This document shows, in pieces, positions 24,487-35,891 of a DNA stretch of 64,000 bases; the stretch's first letter is position 1; each line of letters begins with the position of its first letter. Origin of the DNA: Ilyonectria destructans (lineage: Eukaryota > Ascomycota > Sordariomycetes > Hypocreales > Nectriaceae); contig JAHEWK010000003.1 in NCBI GenBank assembly GCA_020740775.1, positions 3,876,291 through 3,940,290 on the forward strand, in the 5' to 3' direction. Below the pieces are notes generated by a model, which was not told the origin of the DNA, did not search any database, and was given only the letters and a program-made list of their open reading frames with translations. Made by a program: the position numbers and the translations under genes.

Positions 24487-25833
24487 ATTAGGACAACGGC
24501 GTTCATCTTGCAGGTGACTGAGCGTGGGGATTCAAAGGGTGACTTGCCTGGATGGAATGCAAATTTGAAAGACCAGGGCGGGCTCCGTGGCGGTTGGTGG
24601 AAGCTGGACTCGCCCTACTCGAGACAAGACTAAGGCATTACCATGGTGCACAGCGAGGGGTTACGGACCATGCGCAGCCTACTATACTTAGAAGAGACCC
24701 AGACCGGCGGCACCGTGTCGACAGGTGCATCGTGGAGACGACGGCAAGGGAAGGGCCCTGACCAGGTCGGAGAGAGGATAGCGTCGTGCCAGTCAGCCTA
24801 CACGGGCGGATGGACGCGGCAGTAGCGGAGGCGAGTGCATGGGACGGCGTTTGGTCGCCACGTGTAGCTGAAACCACACAAAGAGAAGAGACTATTTGAG
24901 AATCAAAGACAAATGCCACTCATATGATGAAAGAGACACCAGATCCGGCTCGACTCCATTGTCACCGGCTTCTGTGTTGGTACCTGGTATGACAAGTGTA
25001 CTCCCTTCTTGGCACGGTCTAGGCTTGGGCCGAGTACCGATCCCTGCTCCGACAGCTACTATTTTGGTGCATTCTGAGGGAGGTGGGGGCACTTGGGATG
25101 CTCGACAGCCAGTGAAATGTCATTATCAGGGAGCAAGACCCTGGGCCAATCTAAGTGGCGGCGTGACACCAAGCTGGTGCGAGGAAGGCCGCGAAGTAGC
25201 AATATTATTACTCTTGTTCGTCGTCAGCAGAAGGTTCTTGGCGCCACGCTATATATTCTACCAATGTTGTGCCGATAATTCCATCTTTTCTTGTTCGGTC
25301 TTGTTGGATGCGTATCGACTGACAAATACCCATAGCAGCCCTCGGCCAATTCGTTCCTGATACTGTAGGCAAGAGCCCAGGTTGCCTTTGATATACCCTT
25401 CTGAACCTACTGAGTGAGTCTCAAGTCAATCTACCAGTCTGAAGCCACCTTTCCCCCTTTGTTTCAATGGCCCCGCTCAACTACAGAGCCCGAGGGGAAC
25501 TTCTCCGTACCCAGCTCTACCACACGAGTTGACACCTATGCACTTTCTCACACTGAGGAGTACGTGCACGAAGCTGTGCAGCAGCTGTTCGAATGTAGTC
25601 AGGTCAAGTCAGTGGCGGCGCGCTGGGCGCTACCAGACCTTACGTCCAGGGTGCCACCACAGCCGCTTTCGGTGGTAAGCTTGGTGAGACTGGGCGCGCT
25701 AATTAGCGTGTCCTTTTTAGAGCACAGCCGCCCTGCGTACCTGCTTCCCTACCTACCTACCTACCTTATTGCATCGCCCTTCGCGCCCTTGTACCTTGTA
25801 CCTCGTGTCTCGCTTCATTCGCTCCTCAAACTC
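24487..25833. promoter_or_regulatory. PP2A-B 3' region and YEA4-like gene promoter
   Basis: 1.35 kb with no supported gene. Short frames at 24552-25360 have no domain. A TACC tandem (CCTACCTACCTACCTACC) lies at about 25749-25768, 65 nt before the transporter start. The region between 25414 and 25833 is open in the transporter frame but has no ATG. Confidence 0.45.
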
Positions 25834-27379
25834 ATGCCGTCCTCGGCTGACTTGAATCCCAGACAACTTCGACCTGTTGTATCACCGTTCAAAGGGCCAC
25901 CTCACCCGGCCTCACCCAACCTCTCCGCCGCTGACCCCGTCCCTACGGGAGCGTCCCCCATGTCGACAACTGCTCTCCGGGAGAGAAAGGCGACCAAGGC
26001 TCCAGACATGACCCGCCGCGATGATGCCCATCAGAACGCAATTGAGCTGGAGCTGGAGTCTGGGCCGTCCTCGTTGGCGCAGCGCTTCGCCCGTGAGATG
26101 GGCCCTTCTCTGCTCTCCGCGGCCACCATGCTCGGCCTGATATTTGGTGGATGCTGCTCCAACGTATGGCTCCCAGGTGTCATGAGTTTCTGCCTCGGCT
26201 GCGACACAGGCTGACTTCTTACTCACCCAGGTCTACGCCCTCGAAGCTATCGTGAAGTGAGATGAAACCACCCCGCCCCGGGAACCCCGGGATATCCGGT
26301 ATTCAGTGCTAATCTGTCGCAGTTTTGAGCCCTCAAGTGGCATGTCATCCCTTCAGAATGACCCGCTCGGAAAGAGAGCTCGGCTGACCATAATCGCAGG
26401 GACTCTCCTGACCTTCGTGCAATTCCTCTTTGTAGCCGTTACTGGCTTCATCGCCCAGTTTGACAGGCAAAACCCCTACTTTATTGCCCCCAACAAGGTT
26501 CCAATACGTCGCTGGCTTGTCAACATTGTTCTCTTCTTCACCATCAATGTCCTCAACAACCATGCCTTTAGCTACGATATCTCTGTGCCGGTTCACATCA
26601 TCCTCCGCTCCGGAGGCAGTATCACCACCATGGCCGCTGGGTATCTCTATGGCAAGAGATACACCCGCATGCAGGTCGTGGCCGTTGTTCTGCTGACGCT
26701 TGGTGTCATCATGGCCGCGTGGTCAGATTCTCAGGCTAAGGCAAGTCACCATCCCGTGTTCCCGAGTTTCATCCATGGCCCTCATGCTAACATGGTATGC
26801 CTTGTATAGGAAGCAAAGGAGAACAGTGACCGGCCGGCTTTCGGCACTGGCCTAGTGATTCTTTTCGTTGCTCAAGTGCTCTCTGCCATCATGGGTCTCT
26901 ACACGGAGGCTACGTACGTCATTTACGGTCCCCAGTGGCGGGAGAACTTGTTCTACTCCCACGCGCTTTCCCTGCCGCTTTTCTTGCCTTTTTTCCCGTC
27001 CATGGCACGTACTCTGAGTCATTTGCTACAGAGCCCGCCCATTCAAATGCCTGGCCTCTTGAGCATAGCCTCTGACTCCATCCCGGTCCCGAGCCAGCTC
27101 GTCTACCTGGTTATCAACGTCTTGACCCAGTACGCCTGCATTCGTGGCGTCAACCTCCTGGCCGCAGTCTCCACAGCCCTGACTGTGACCATTGTCCTCA
27201 ACATTCGAAAACTTGTAAGCCTTCTTCTGAGCATCTGGTTGTTCGGCAACCGTCTCGCACCTGGTACTATGCTCGGCGCCATCATCGTGTTTAGTGCCGG
27301 AGGGTTATACACGATGGGCACGAAACGCAAGGTGGAGGAACCGACTGTGACCAATGTACGAGAGGGAAAGACCAGCTGA
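25834..27379 (+). CDS. yea4: UDP-N-acetylglucosamine transporter (Yea4/SLC35B4 family)
   Basis: ER/Golgi nucleotide-sugar antiporter that supplies UDP-GlcNAc, for example for chitin or glycan synthesis. Model: 25834-26163, 26231-26256, 26323-26339, 26400-26740, 26810-27379, giving 427 residues. After an ~85-residue polar N-terminus come the family signatures FGGCCSNV, LLTFVQFLF, NNHAFSYDISVPVHIILRSGG, WRENLFYSHALSLPLF, NVLTQYACIRGVN and LRKLVSLLLS-type (here IRKLVSLLLS), with about ten hydrophobic helices. The intron 26741-26809 has a GC donor (AAG/GCAAGT) and must be spliced because it ends in an in-frame stop. The preceding 26340-26399 (G/GCATGT...GCAG, 60 nt) is a second possible GC-AG intron. 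It is in frame and stop-free, so it may instead be coding; removing it gives the short loop usual in relatives. Confidence 0.92.
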
Positions 27380-27875
27380 TAGGCGATTATACGGGTGCTC
27401 ATTCAGGCTTATATTTGACACGTATAGAACAGCATTGCTTGTGTAGCGGTCTACATTCTCGAGCTGTTCCATGCACTCTAATCAATGAGTGAATGAATGT
27501 ACGAAATAATAGACTTATAGAAGGATATCCACTGGAATAGGCGATGAACGGATGAGTGAGTGATATTCGTCACGATATATCGCATTGCGTTCTGGCCGCG
27601 CCTTGAATCGAGAACTCTTGGCATTGGGTTGAAGATAAAGACATCTCAGCAAATTGGCTCCGGCCATTGCCTGTTCGCATTAGTGGGCAGTTATGAAAGT
27701 TTAACAAACTCCAATGCACTCCAATCTATTAAGTATGTATTCCCCTACCAAAATCTGTTACTATGCCACCTTCACTCCCGTTACGGATGTTAGTGGGCTA
27801 CATGTGACTTATTGTCGTCCACCTCGTTGCCTCGCATCACCACACAACACTAGTGGTTGAACAGCTGAGCCACTT
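27380..27875. other. Intergenic spacer downstream of the YEA4-like gene
   Basis: 496 bases, A/T-rich with 3' UTR character in the first half. No gene seen. Confidence 0.4.
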
Positions 27876-29330
27876 CTACACCTTACCATCCAAACCAACA
27901 GCTGCTTCAGACCCGCGGTGATTAGACCCATCCTCCTCCATCTCCCGGTGTGAGAATGTCATAGCCTCAACCTTTCCGGACACTTTCTCCTCACCAGCTG
28001 CCACTGCATCGACCTCGCCGAAGATTTGATCCATGTACTCCAGGAACACGCATCTGGTGTTTCCCACCAAATGTCTGGTCTCACACCTTCTAGGGGAACA
28101 TCTCTGAGGCAATGACCGGTGGCACCGGCCCATTGGACTAGCAATAAATCATACCAACGACGACAAGGCAAACGACGCATATGATCGCGGCCGATTTATT
28201 ACCATTATTAGGGAAGGCAGTTGTCAGCGGAGACAATTTCAGCAGGGCTAGCGCCTAGATCGAGAAGCCCGCAATTAGCAGTGCCCGGCGTCCGAATCAA
28301 TCCACGGTGAAGATATTGACCAAGACAATAAAGAACTGAAGGACTTCCTTTTACGCATTCCAGGGGACGAGAACAAAGCGCAGTATCCGGTATTGGATTG
28401 CTTACGGTATTCGTACGAGGCAGCTACCTCGTGAAACTCTTAGTGGACGTGCTCGAATTCTGGTATACCACTTTGGAGCTGACAGAGAACGTTGAGTGCT
28501 GGCTCTGGCAGGTCTCGGCGTTTCTCATACAGCCATCGCGGCGACTGTGAATACCAGCAAGAGATTTTGATGAAAGAAACGCCAATTAGATCTGTATCAC
28601 GTTAGAAACCCGCTAGGCAATGTTAAACAGCGATTTGTCCAAGGACATCCCATAACCAGCCCAGAACGCGATGAGAGTTCAAGTTAGTAGCCGAATTGAG
28701 TGACTATGCCGACAAACTTCCCGCGGAGGGTTCGCGGAGAGCATTCAGTCACCGAAATAAGCAGCACACGAGTGTCTCATAGACAGGGTAGAGCTTTGAC
28801 TAAATGTATAGACTTGTCGCAATGTAAACGCAACCAAAGCCGAGGCCGCTAGACTTGATAAGCTACGAACCGACACCCAAAACAAGAACCGAGATGACTC
28901 ACGTCAACACACGTCCGAATATAAGAACTCCGAAGGTATTGGAAAAAGACTGTACTATGGCACCAATGATCATGGCGGTAATGGGAACTCTAAGGCTCAT
29001 AATCTGTTCACAATTTTGGCCCGCGTGCCGCCAACACAGAGCTGAGCAAAACCCAGAATCTCAAGCGATCTTACCAGTCGTGGTTCAGGGTGCAGTAGCG
29101 ATGGTACCCTTCCTGTTGGCATCAACATTGTAGTATTAGTTGAACTGGTCATCGGCTAAGATGACAGTCATGATTCCCGCATCATAAACATTGAAGCCCA
29201 GAAGCTGTTAGTCGACTTCTCAAAAAAGAAAAAGTTGAACAGCCGAGGCGTCATACGCTCACAAATCCATGCCATACAGCAACAATGCCGCATAGCACTC
29301 ATTTTCAAGCAAAAAATTTATGGTATAATG
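27876..29330 (-). pseudogene. Degenerate MFS sugar-transporter pseudogene
   Basis: Read on the minus strand, scattered pieces match the sugar-porter family in the right order. Near 29180 is a helix-1 motif (LLGFNVYDAGIMT), then YYNVDANRKGTIAT, then a helix-3 segment at about 29000-28900 (PITAMIIGAIVQSFSNTF, FGRVL). The post-helix-6 motif QSPRWLYEKR is near 28530, SNGPVPPVIASEMFP near 28120 (the usual WSxGPVPW..SEIFP), and the terminal LEYMDQIFGEV near 28010. In-frame stops interrupt these pieces: TAA at 29136-29138, TAG at 28138-28140 and 28090-28092, TGA at 28081-28083. Frame changes also occur. Several stops sit where Trp, Gln or Arg is expected and fit C-to-T or G-to-A transitions. It is divergent to the GH127 gene. 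Exact ends are approximate. Confidence 0.8.
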
Positions 29331-30020
29331 AATCGGTCTCGGGCGCGGAGCATGGTCGTCTAAGCTGAACTAACCTGGAGGAGATCTATGGCGGACGATT
29401 GCTGTGCAACTAAAACTAATTGAGGATGCGCACATGAGCAGCGATAACTACTTCCCCGCTGCCATGATTACGGTCGCCCAGCTAAAAATGAAGACTGAAG
29501 ACAGTGTTGTTGACGACTCTCCGGTGGGAGTCCGCCCGGCAGTAGAATCGCGGTGGGCTGATCAGCTCTCCCCGCCCAGTTGTTACCACCCCAGAGTCCT
29601 GACTCTCCCCCGAATCTCCAAGCTTCGCTGGCGCAGCGGGGTGCGGAGGATCGTCTCTTTAGAAGTTCAGAGGCGTCAGGCTTGGGCCGCCACGTAGAGC
29701 CAGCGCCCACCGGGATGGAACCCCATCACGTTGTGACAGTCTCCGGTGGGAGCATCCCACCATACATCATCTGTCAGTGGCCCGGATCAGGACATGATTT
29801 CCACCGGGGACTGAGGTTGGGTGCTTGATAGATGTGTTTGGTACGGGTGGGCCGTCTCCCACCGGGCGTGTGCTGCATCTGACGGGCCATATGAAGGTAA
29901 TTGTCGAAGCCCCCAAACGCCCAGGATGCTCACCGGAGACCATTAGAAGCACGGGAATGGCTCAGTCCACCTCAACTCATTCACGAGTCCTCAAAACACT
30001 CTGCAGCGTAACTCCTAGCC
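29331..30020. promoter_or_regulatory. Shared promoter of transporter pseudogene and GH127 gene, with CCGGTGGGAG elements
   Basis: Within about 350 nt lie five related elements: CCGGTGGGAG at 29521-29530 and 29743-29752 (both inside the 12-mer CTCCGGTGGGAG), its reverse complement CTCCCACCGG at 29856-29865, and the shorter CCCACCGGG at 29706-29714 and CCACCGGGG at about 29802-29810. CTCCGG/CCGGAG also fits the loose carbon-catabolite repressor consensus SYGGRG. Repetition in both orientations suggests a real regulatory site, probably for carbon-source control of GH127. Confidence 0.55.
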
Positions 30021-32108
30021 ATGGCGCATCCGCAAGTTGCCTTCCGCGAGACGACCTTTACAGGCAAATCGCTACTTTCAACCCGGCGGGCAACCGTCTC
30101 GCGCGCCACCGTTCGCGCTCAGCTCGAACAAATTCGATCTACAGGTCGGTACGAATGCTTCACACTCAAGTGGCATTCCATCTACGAAGACAAGTCCATG
30201 TGGCCAGTGCCCTTCCATCTTTTCTGGGACAGTGACATTGCGAAATGGATCGAGGGCGCTTGCTACTTCTTGGCCGACGAGTACGACGCCGAGATCGACA
30301 GCACAATTCGCGAATTCGTCGATATGATCAGAGGAGCGCAGCAAGAAGATGGTTACTTGAACGTGCACTACACTGTCGTTGAGCCCGGGAAGCGCTGGTC
30401 GAACCTCCGGGATATGCATGAACTGTAAGCGGCGAGCAGTCTTGTGTGGGACATTGATACTGACTGGGATTGTGACAGTTACAACGCTGGCCATCTGATC
30501 GAGGCTGCGATTGCCCACAGGGATTATTATCGCAACGACCTGTTGATAGCGCCCATCCAAAAGTATGTCAGTCTTATCGGGAAGCAGTTTGGCCCCCGAC
30601 CAGACCAGATCCATGGCTACCCAGGCCACCCGGAGATCGAACTCGCCCTTTTCCGCCTCTACTCGGCCACTGGAAGCATTGAAGCCTTTGAGCTTGCCCA
30701 GTACTTCTTGACCGAACGCGGGAACCCAAAAGGGCAAGATGGGACGCATTACTATGATTGGGAGATGGAGAAGAGAGGTGATGGACCCTGGCTGCGGCCT
30801 GACGCGTATCCCGAGAACCGCACCTATTGGTACTGCCAGGCCCATGCGCCCATTATCGAGCAGCCTACCATCGAGGGTCATTCAGTCCGAGCTGTGTACC
30901 TCCTTACCGCCGTTGCCGACATGATATACCTCTCTACGGCTGACGATCGACTGTTGCCTGACTCCAAGGCCTGGTCCCAGTCACTCCATAGACTCTGGGA
31001 CAACATGGTCGAAAAGAAGATGTATCTAACTGGAGGTATCGGGGCCATCAAGCAATGGGAGGGTTTTGGGATCGATTACTTTCTCCCCCAGGGCACTGAT
31101 GAGGGAGGTTGCTACGCGGAAACGTGCGCCTCCATCGCTGTCATGATGCTCGCCGAACGCCTCTTGCACCTTGACTTGGATGGCCACTACACCGACATCA
31201 TGGAGTTGAGCCTGTACAACAACATCATGACATCCATGAGCCTTGACGGCAAGACCTTTACGTATGCGAACCAGTTAGCGAGCTCCGAGGCTGACAAGAG
31301 CGAACGCCATGAGTGGTTCTGGTGCGCGTGCTGCCCACCGAACGTATCCCGGCTGTTCGGTAGCCTGGGCGGATATATCTGGGACTATGGCGCCGAAGGA
31401 GAGGGTGCATTCGTCAACGTGCACTTGTACACTAGTGCCAAGGTTACATTCGATGTCAACGGAGAGTCTATCATCCTGGAGCAGAAGTCGAACTGGCCGT
31501 GGGAGGGCAACATCTTGTTCAAGCTTTCCGCTCCCTCGCCATTGCCAGTGGCGATTCGCCTAAGGCTGCCGGCCTGGTCGAATGGGTCATTTATCCTGAC
31601 ACCTTCTCCCCAGTTGGGCACCGTGGAAGTGAAGAAGGGCTACGTCTACCTCGACCCAACGTATACCACAGAAAACCCATCCTTCTCCTTGCAAGTCGGA
31701 GGGTTTGAGCCACGATACTTGACGCCGCACCGATACGCAAACCAGCGAACATTGACGCTGGCCCGTGGCCCAATCGTGTACTGCATCGAGGACGTCGACA
31801 ACTCGGGCGAGAATAACCACTTTAAGGATACGTACTTGAAGGCGGACTCGCATGTTTCCGAGCAAAAGTGCACGGATGAGCAGACCGGCGAGGAATACGT
31901 AGCCCTGCAAAGCGTTGGTTGGAACCGCCCAGAAACGAGCGGAGCTTCTTCGGCGGCCGGGGAGGTAGCCGGTGAAGCGAGAGAGTTGGTTTTTATACCT
32001 TACTACTTTAGAGCCAACAGAGGAGGAGAGGGGCAAATGAGGGTTGGTCTGTTGAACGGGGGCGACGCGTCTGGCATCGTGTTCCCAGAGCGAAGGGTGG
32101 ATTCCTGA
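30021..32108 (+). CDS. GH127 beta-L-arabinofuranosidase (DUF1680, HypBA1-like)
   Basis: Glycoside hydrolase expected to release beta-linked L-arabinofuranose from plant glycans or hydroxyproline-rich glycoproteins. Exons 30021-30424 and 30479-32108 give 677 residues, a normal family length. No signal peptide is evident, so it probably acts inside the cell on imported oligosaccharides. The (alpha/alpha)6 barrel spans about residues 50-430. The zinc/cysteine active-site motifs are present: E-x-C in CYAETCAS (Cys near residue 349) and the double Cys in WCACCPPN (about 416-418), which match the nucleophile/Zn site of bifidobacterial HypBA1. The C-terminal third is beta-sandwich-like (IRLRLPAWSNG, LARGPIVYCIED). 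The upstream broken sugar transporter and shared promoter elements suggest a former uptake-plus-hydrolysis pair. Confidence 0.93.
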
Positions 32109-33333
32109 GTCCACTTGGGCCCACCTCTATGCAGCTCCTCCAGGAGAATCGCTTTAGACAAGGTGGACGCAAGTGTAGAGAGCAAGTTCTTAGGGAAGGC
32201 AGAGATAAAGACGGAAGTAGTTAACAGAGACATTTCAACCGTACTAAAGCCTCACGACAAGTTTCTCTGGCGATGGAAGCCGTTGATATTGACAGATCGC
32301 CACGGATCAACCTCACTTGGGGTTCATTTCAGTCAGGAAATGCATTACCGAAAACTGGTGTTATTTACAGAGGGGGCGAGAACATGGCCGGAAGCGTTTT
32401 CGTAATCTGACAAATCTCGGTTTTTGCTGGGATCAATTGCAGATGGCAGGGCTGATTATCTGTGCCTGCCCCAGGGAGAGATTCTGTAAACAGCTCCGTA
32501 ATTAGTCGCAGTCTTCCATCGTTCGGCAGAATACCCTTGAAGGGAGCCGCAGTGAGGAGGGTATTTCTTTTCCCCTATTCCTTGCCCCCTTTTACCAGCT
32601 CCCTGGAAGCAACGTGTGTCAATGTGATCAGTGTCGGAATTAACCCAGCGGTCAGGCATCTGGGCTGTGGTGTGTCTGGGTATTCGACCAACGCCCGCTG
32701 AGTGCGTCTTGGGATTCCAGTGAGACGATGTTGGGCTGAGAAGTAAGCCCACACGGATGTAACACGAGCCAGGATCTTGACAGCGGTCGCTCTCCACACG
32801 CTCGCCCGATCCCCCCGTCGGGATGGCGAAGCATCAGGGGTCTTGACAGAAGCGACTCGAGACTCGCTGGAGTCGTTGGACAGGGCTGCAGACGTTGCCG
32901 TTGTTGGCCCCCGCCCCCGGAATCCTGCCCCATGATATGTATGATCCTTCCCCGGAGAACCCCGCAGATCCGTTGATTAATTTCGACCCACTCGTCTCGT
33001 TGGTGCGCATCGAGCGTCCCGCGTGGCGTGGCTGCGGAGGGCTGCACGGGAGTGGCTTCTCCGACCATTCAGCCTGTGCGAGCGACCAGCAACGCGATGT
33101 AGGGTGGCTTTGACGTGCCTCTATGGTGCACTTGGGGTTACTTTGGGATGCATCCTGTTGCAAATCAGGCAAAATTGAGTTTCACATCCCGCAGCTGTCA
33201 CCATGGGGGGGGGCTCATTGATCGTCCTCCCATATATACCTTACCCGGGTCCGAGTGGGCCAAGTTTGGGCTTTGTATACCGGTTTTCGTAAATCTGCTT
33301 GCTCGTCCGACAGTCCGACAGTCCGACTCCATC
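32109..33333. other. Intergenic region between GH127 and the polytopic membrane protein
   Basis: 1.2 kb. Short frames on both strands (32456-33172) show no domain. A TATA-like run (CCCATATATACC) lies near 33230, about 100 nt upstream of the next ATG, and GTCCGACA is repeated just before it (33306-33327). Confidence 0.45.
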
Positions 33334-34578
33334 ATGTCCGACGTCGACTTGACCGTCTATTTCCAGTCCAGCTGGGCTATTCTCAGTACCATTGGAATAG
33401 GAAATGTTCTCTTCGGCCTAACAGTTATTGGCATCACCAGCCTCTCGGCGGTCTCCCTCATCCCCATCGTCGTGTCCGCCGCGGGTGCCATTGCAAATGG
33501 ACTGTGTTACTATTACAACTTTGGCGACTATCCTGTCGTTAACTCGGCCGCCGCTTCGGCGGTTGCAGACATCATGTGGATGGTATGCTTGAGCGTCGAC
33601 CTCGGCGCCGCTTCCTCTTTCACTTTGCTAAGTCTCGAGTTGTCTAGGTTCAAGAGGCGGGCATTTCTTTCTACAGTTACGCCATCTTGGTGCGCATATT
33701 GCGCAACCGCGACCGCCTGGTCTTCATTACCATATTCTGGTTCCTCATCATTGTCATTTTTGTCCTCAGAATCTTCATCCTCATTTCTCGGGTCAGGGTC
33801 ATTCTCGCTGGTCGAGCAATCTTGAGGACCACCATAAACGGGCTCCACATCGGCTACTTCGTCTCCATTGCCCTGGTAGAATGCCTCAGCGCCTACTTCC
33901 TGTTGAAGAAGTTTACGACGGCCAAGAAGATCTCCCAGGAGGTTTCCTTGAGGTCTACCCTCTTCCAGCATCTCATGCGAAGCACTGAGATCCGACTGGC
34001 CACCCTGGCCATTATCGGCATAACAAGAGCCGTCACTTACTTTTTCCAGCCATCTGTGCAAAAGGCCACAACCCTCACAAGCCAGATTGATCACTTCTTC
34101 TATACATTGGAGTGCCTCTTCCCTGTTATGATCTTGTCAGTTCCTTCGTCGCCCTGCCATCCAACCATCTCCCTGTTAAATTCTAACTGAGATTCCCAGT
34201 ATCGATATCCTCGCCTCCAAGCTGGCACTCTCTAGCAATAACAGCAACCACGCTAATAATAATCACAACAACCCTGATAGTTCATCGTTTCGACTGGCGA
34301 ACCGGCGACCGTCTCGACACGAAAGACTATATTCGTCGGGTGGAAATGATGCACCGCCATTCTCAGTCTGGGACGGAGTTCAAGATGACGGGTGTCACCC
34401 GGAGGTAGACAGTGTCAATTCGTCGTCGTCATCAAAACAGGAAATACTCGAGAGGCAGGGCCAAAGTATGGAGCCAACAACAGAAAGCACTGGTATCAAG
34501 AAGACAGTTGAGATTAGTATTCACCATGGGAACCGAGGTGCTTCGGCGTCGTCCGAGGCGGCCAAACTGCCAGCTTAA
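33334..34578 (+). CDS. Uncharacterised polytopic (about 7-TM) membrane protein
   Basis: Exons 33334-33582, 33648-34135 and 34200-34578 give 371 residues. About seven hydrophobic helices are seen: WAILSTIGIGNVLFGLTVIG, SLIPIVVSAAGAIANGLC, the helix spanning the first splice junction (VADIMWM/VQEAGISFYSYAI), LVFITIFWFLIIVIFVL, GYFVSIALVECLSAYFLL, LATLAIIGITRAVTYFF, and FYTLECLFPVMIFIDIL. The last ~110 residues are a Ser/Asn-rich, presumably cytosolic tail. No signal peptide and no known motif were identified. The 7-TM count with a long polar tail resembles fungal GPCR-like proteins, but I see no diagnostic motif and leave it unnamed. Both introns restore the frame exactly and no stop interrupts exon 3. 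Confidence 0.75.
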
Positions 34579-35891
34579 AATGAGGAAGTCCGGAGTTGGT
34601 TGCGGTCAAGGTGGGCGTTGGACTGGTTGGCTAGGTGGTCGGCCAGGTGCTTTGGAAGTCGGTCCTTCAAACAGTTTCTGGTGATTTTCTCATCATGAAT
34701 CGTAATATATGAGCTCAAAGCGGCTACGAAGCATACAATGTGAACAAGGGTACCGAGCGATCGTGTCAAAAGATAGGCCACACAGGGTGTGTGCTGATGA
34801 CATCCGACCCGTGTCCTAACATAACGATAGCACGTATTCTATAAGTGAATAAGAATAATTTCCTCCAAACGCAGCTCAAACGCTACCTTTTCAAGTGCCG
34901 AAGGTGGGTAGCGTGTAGGGGTGAGGTGCAAAAAATGCAACTGGGCAAAACCGGTTGATATCGAATCACTGCCTCCAAAGGACATGCAGGTCATGCTGCT
35001 GCCTCGAACATACCCTGCCCTCCTCTCCCTGGATAATTCGCTGCGTGATCTTGGTTATGTAACCCTAGCTAGCCAGAGACAGACAAAGTCGCGAAGGATG
35101 GCATCCGTTTTAGGATTTATTTCCCGCCCAGCCTAATAAACGTTGGAAGAGCATTACTAGAGCTAAGACGAAACCTATCTCTTCTGGATAGGACCAGTTA
35201 AAAGAACTGTGTTCTAGAAGTCTTGAATGCCCAAGCGGAGACTTCTTACCACGCTCACATATCCGGACGGTGGCTTGCGCTCGAGTTGGTATTAGCCTTA
35301 TTCCATATGATGGGTTGGGGAAAAAAGATACCGGTGACTATGAGAATTAAAGGCTATGTCGAGGATATTGTGGGAATATTTGATGTGCAATGTTTATTTA
35401 TCGCATGAAGTTGTACACTGAATATTTTTCAAATTAATTTTCCCCCAAGTCTTTGTCCAAGTAACCTTGGAAGTGCACGCGACAGCCACTCAGGGTACAG
35501 AGACAGACCTCGTAATGCATGCACCTCATCTCCCCGTCGCCGCACGCCGCCGGGCAGCGCGCTCGTCAGAGTCCTCACTGCTGAGACCTCAGGTCACGGT
35601 ATAGGCGTCTTGTGCCCGTTCGCTGAGTCGGCTACCCTGTGTCTCCAGTCCTGTTGGAGACGGCGTGGGTGAGGGATGCTACTTCTCGGCGCACGGATAA
35701 TCTTTTCGTTTGTGGCGAACCACCCTTTCCATTTCTAGCATCTAACCGGGGATGGCGCCGAGCCCCTCCTTCGTCTCCTGATCCTAATACAGACGGGATT
35801 CTGGCAGAGACATTGGCTTTATTAAGCCCATAATACGTCCCGTTTCGAACACCCTATCGTCTGAAATGGTCCATTTTTCTCTGCTTATTCA
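34579..35891. other. Intergenic region upstream of the zinc-finger regulator
   Basis: 1.3 kb with no supported gene; the small frames at 34921-35408 and 35639-35833 have no domain. The part 35150-35450 is A/T-rich. A long upstream region is plausible for a regulator promoter. Confidence 0.4.

Noticed and set aside
25414..25833. N-terminal extension of the UDP-GlcNAc transporter
   Set aside because: The frame is open upstream but has no ATG before 25834 and its translation shows no conserved features.
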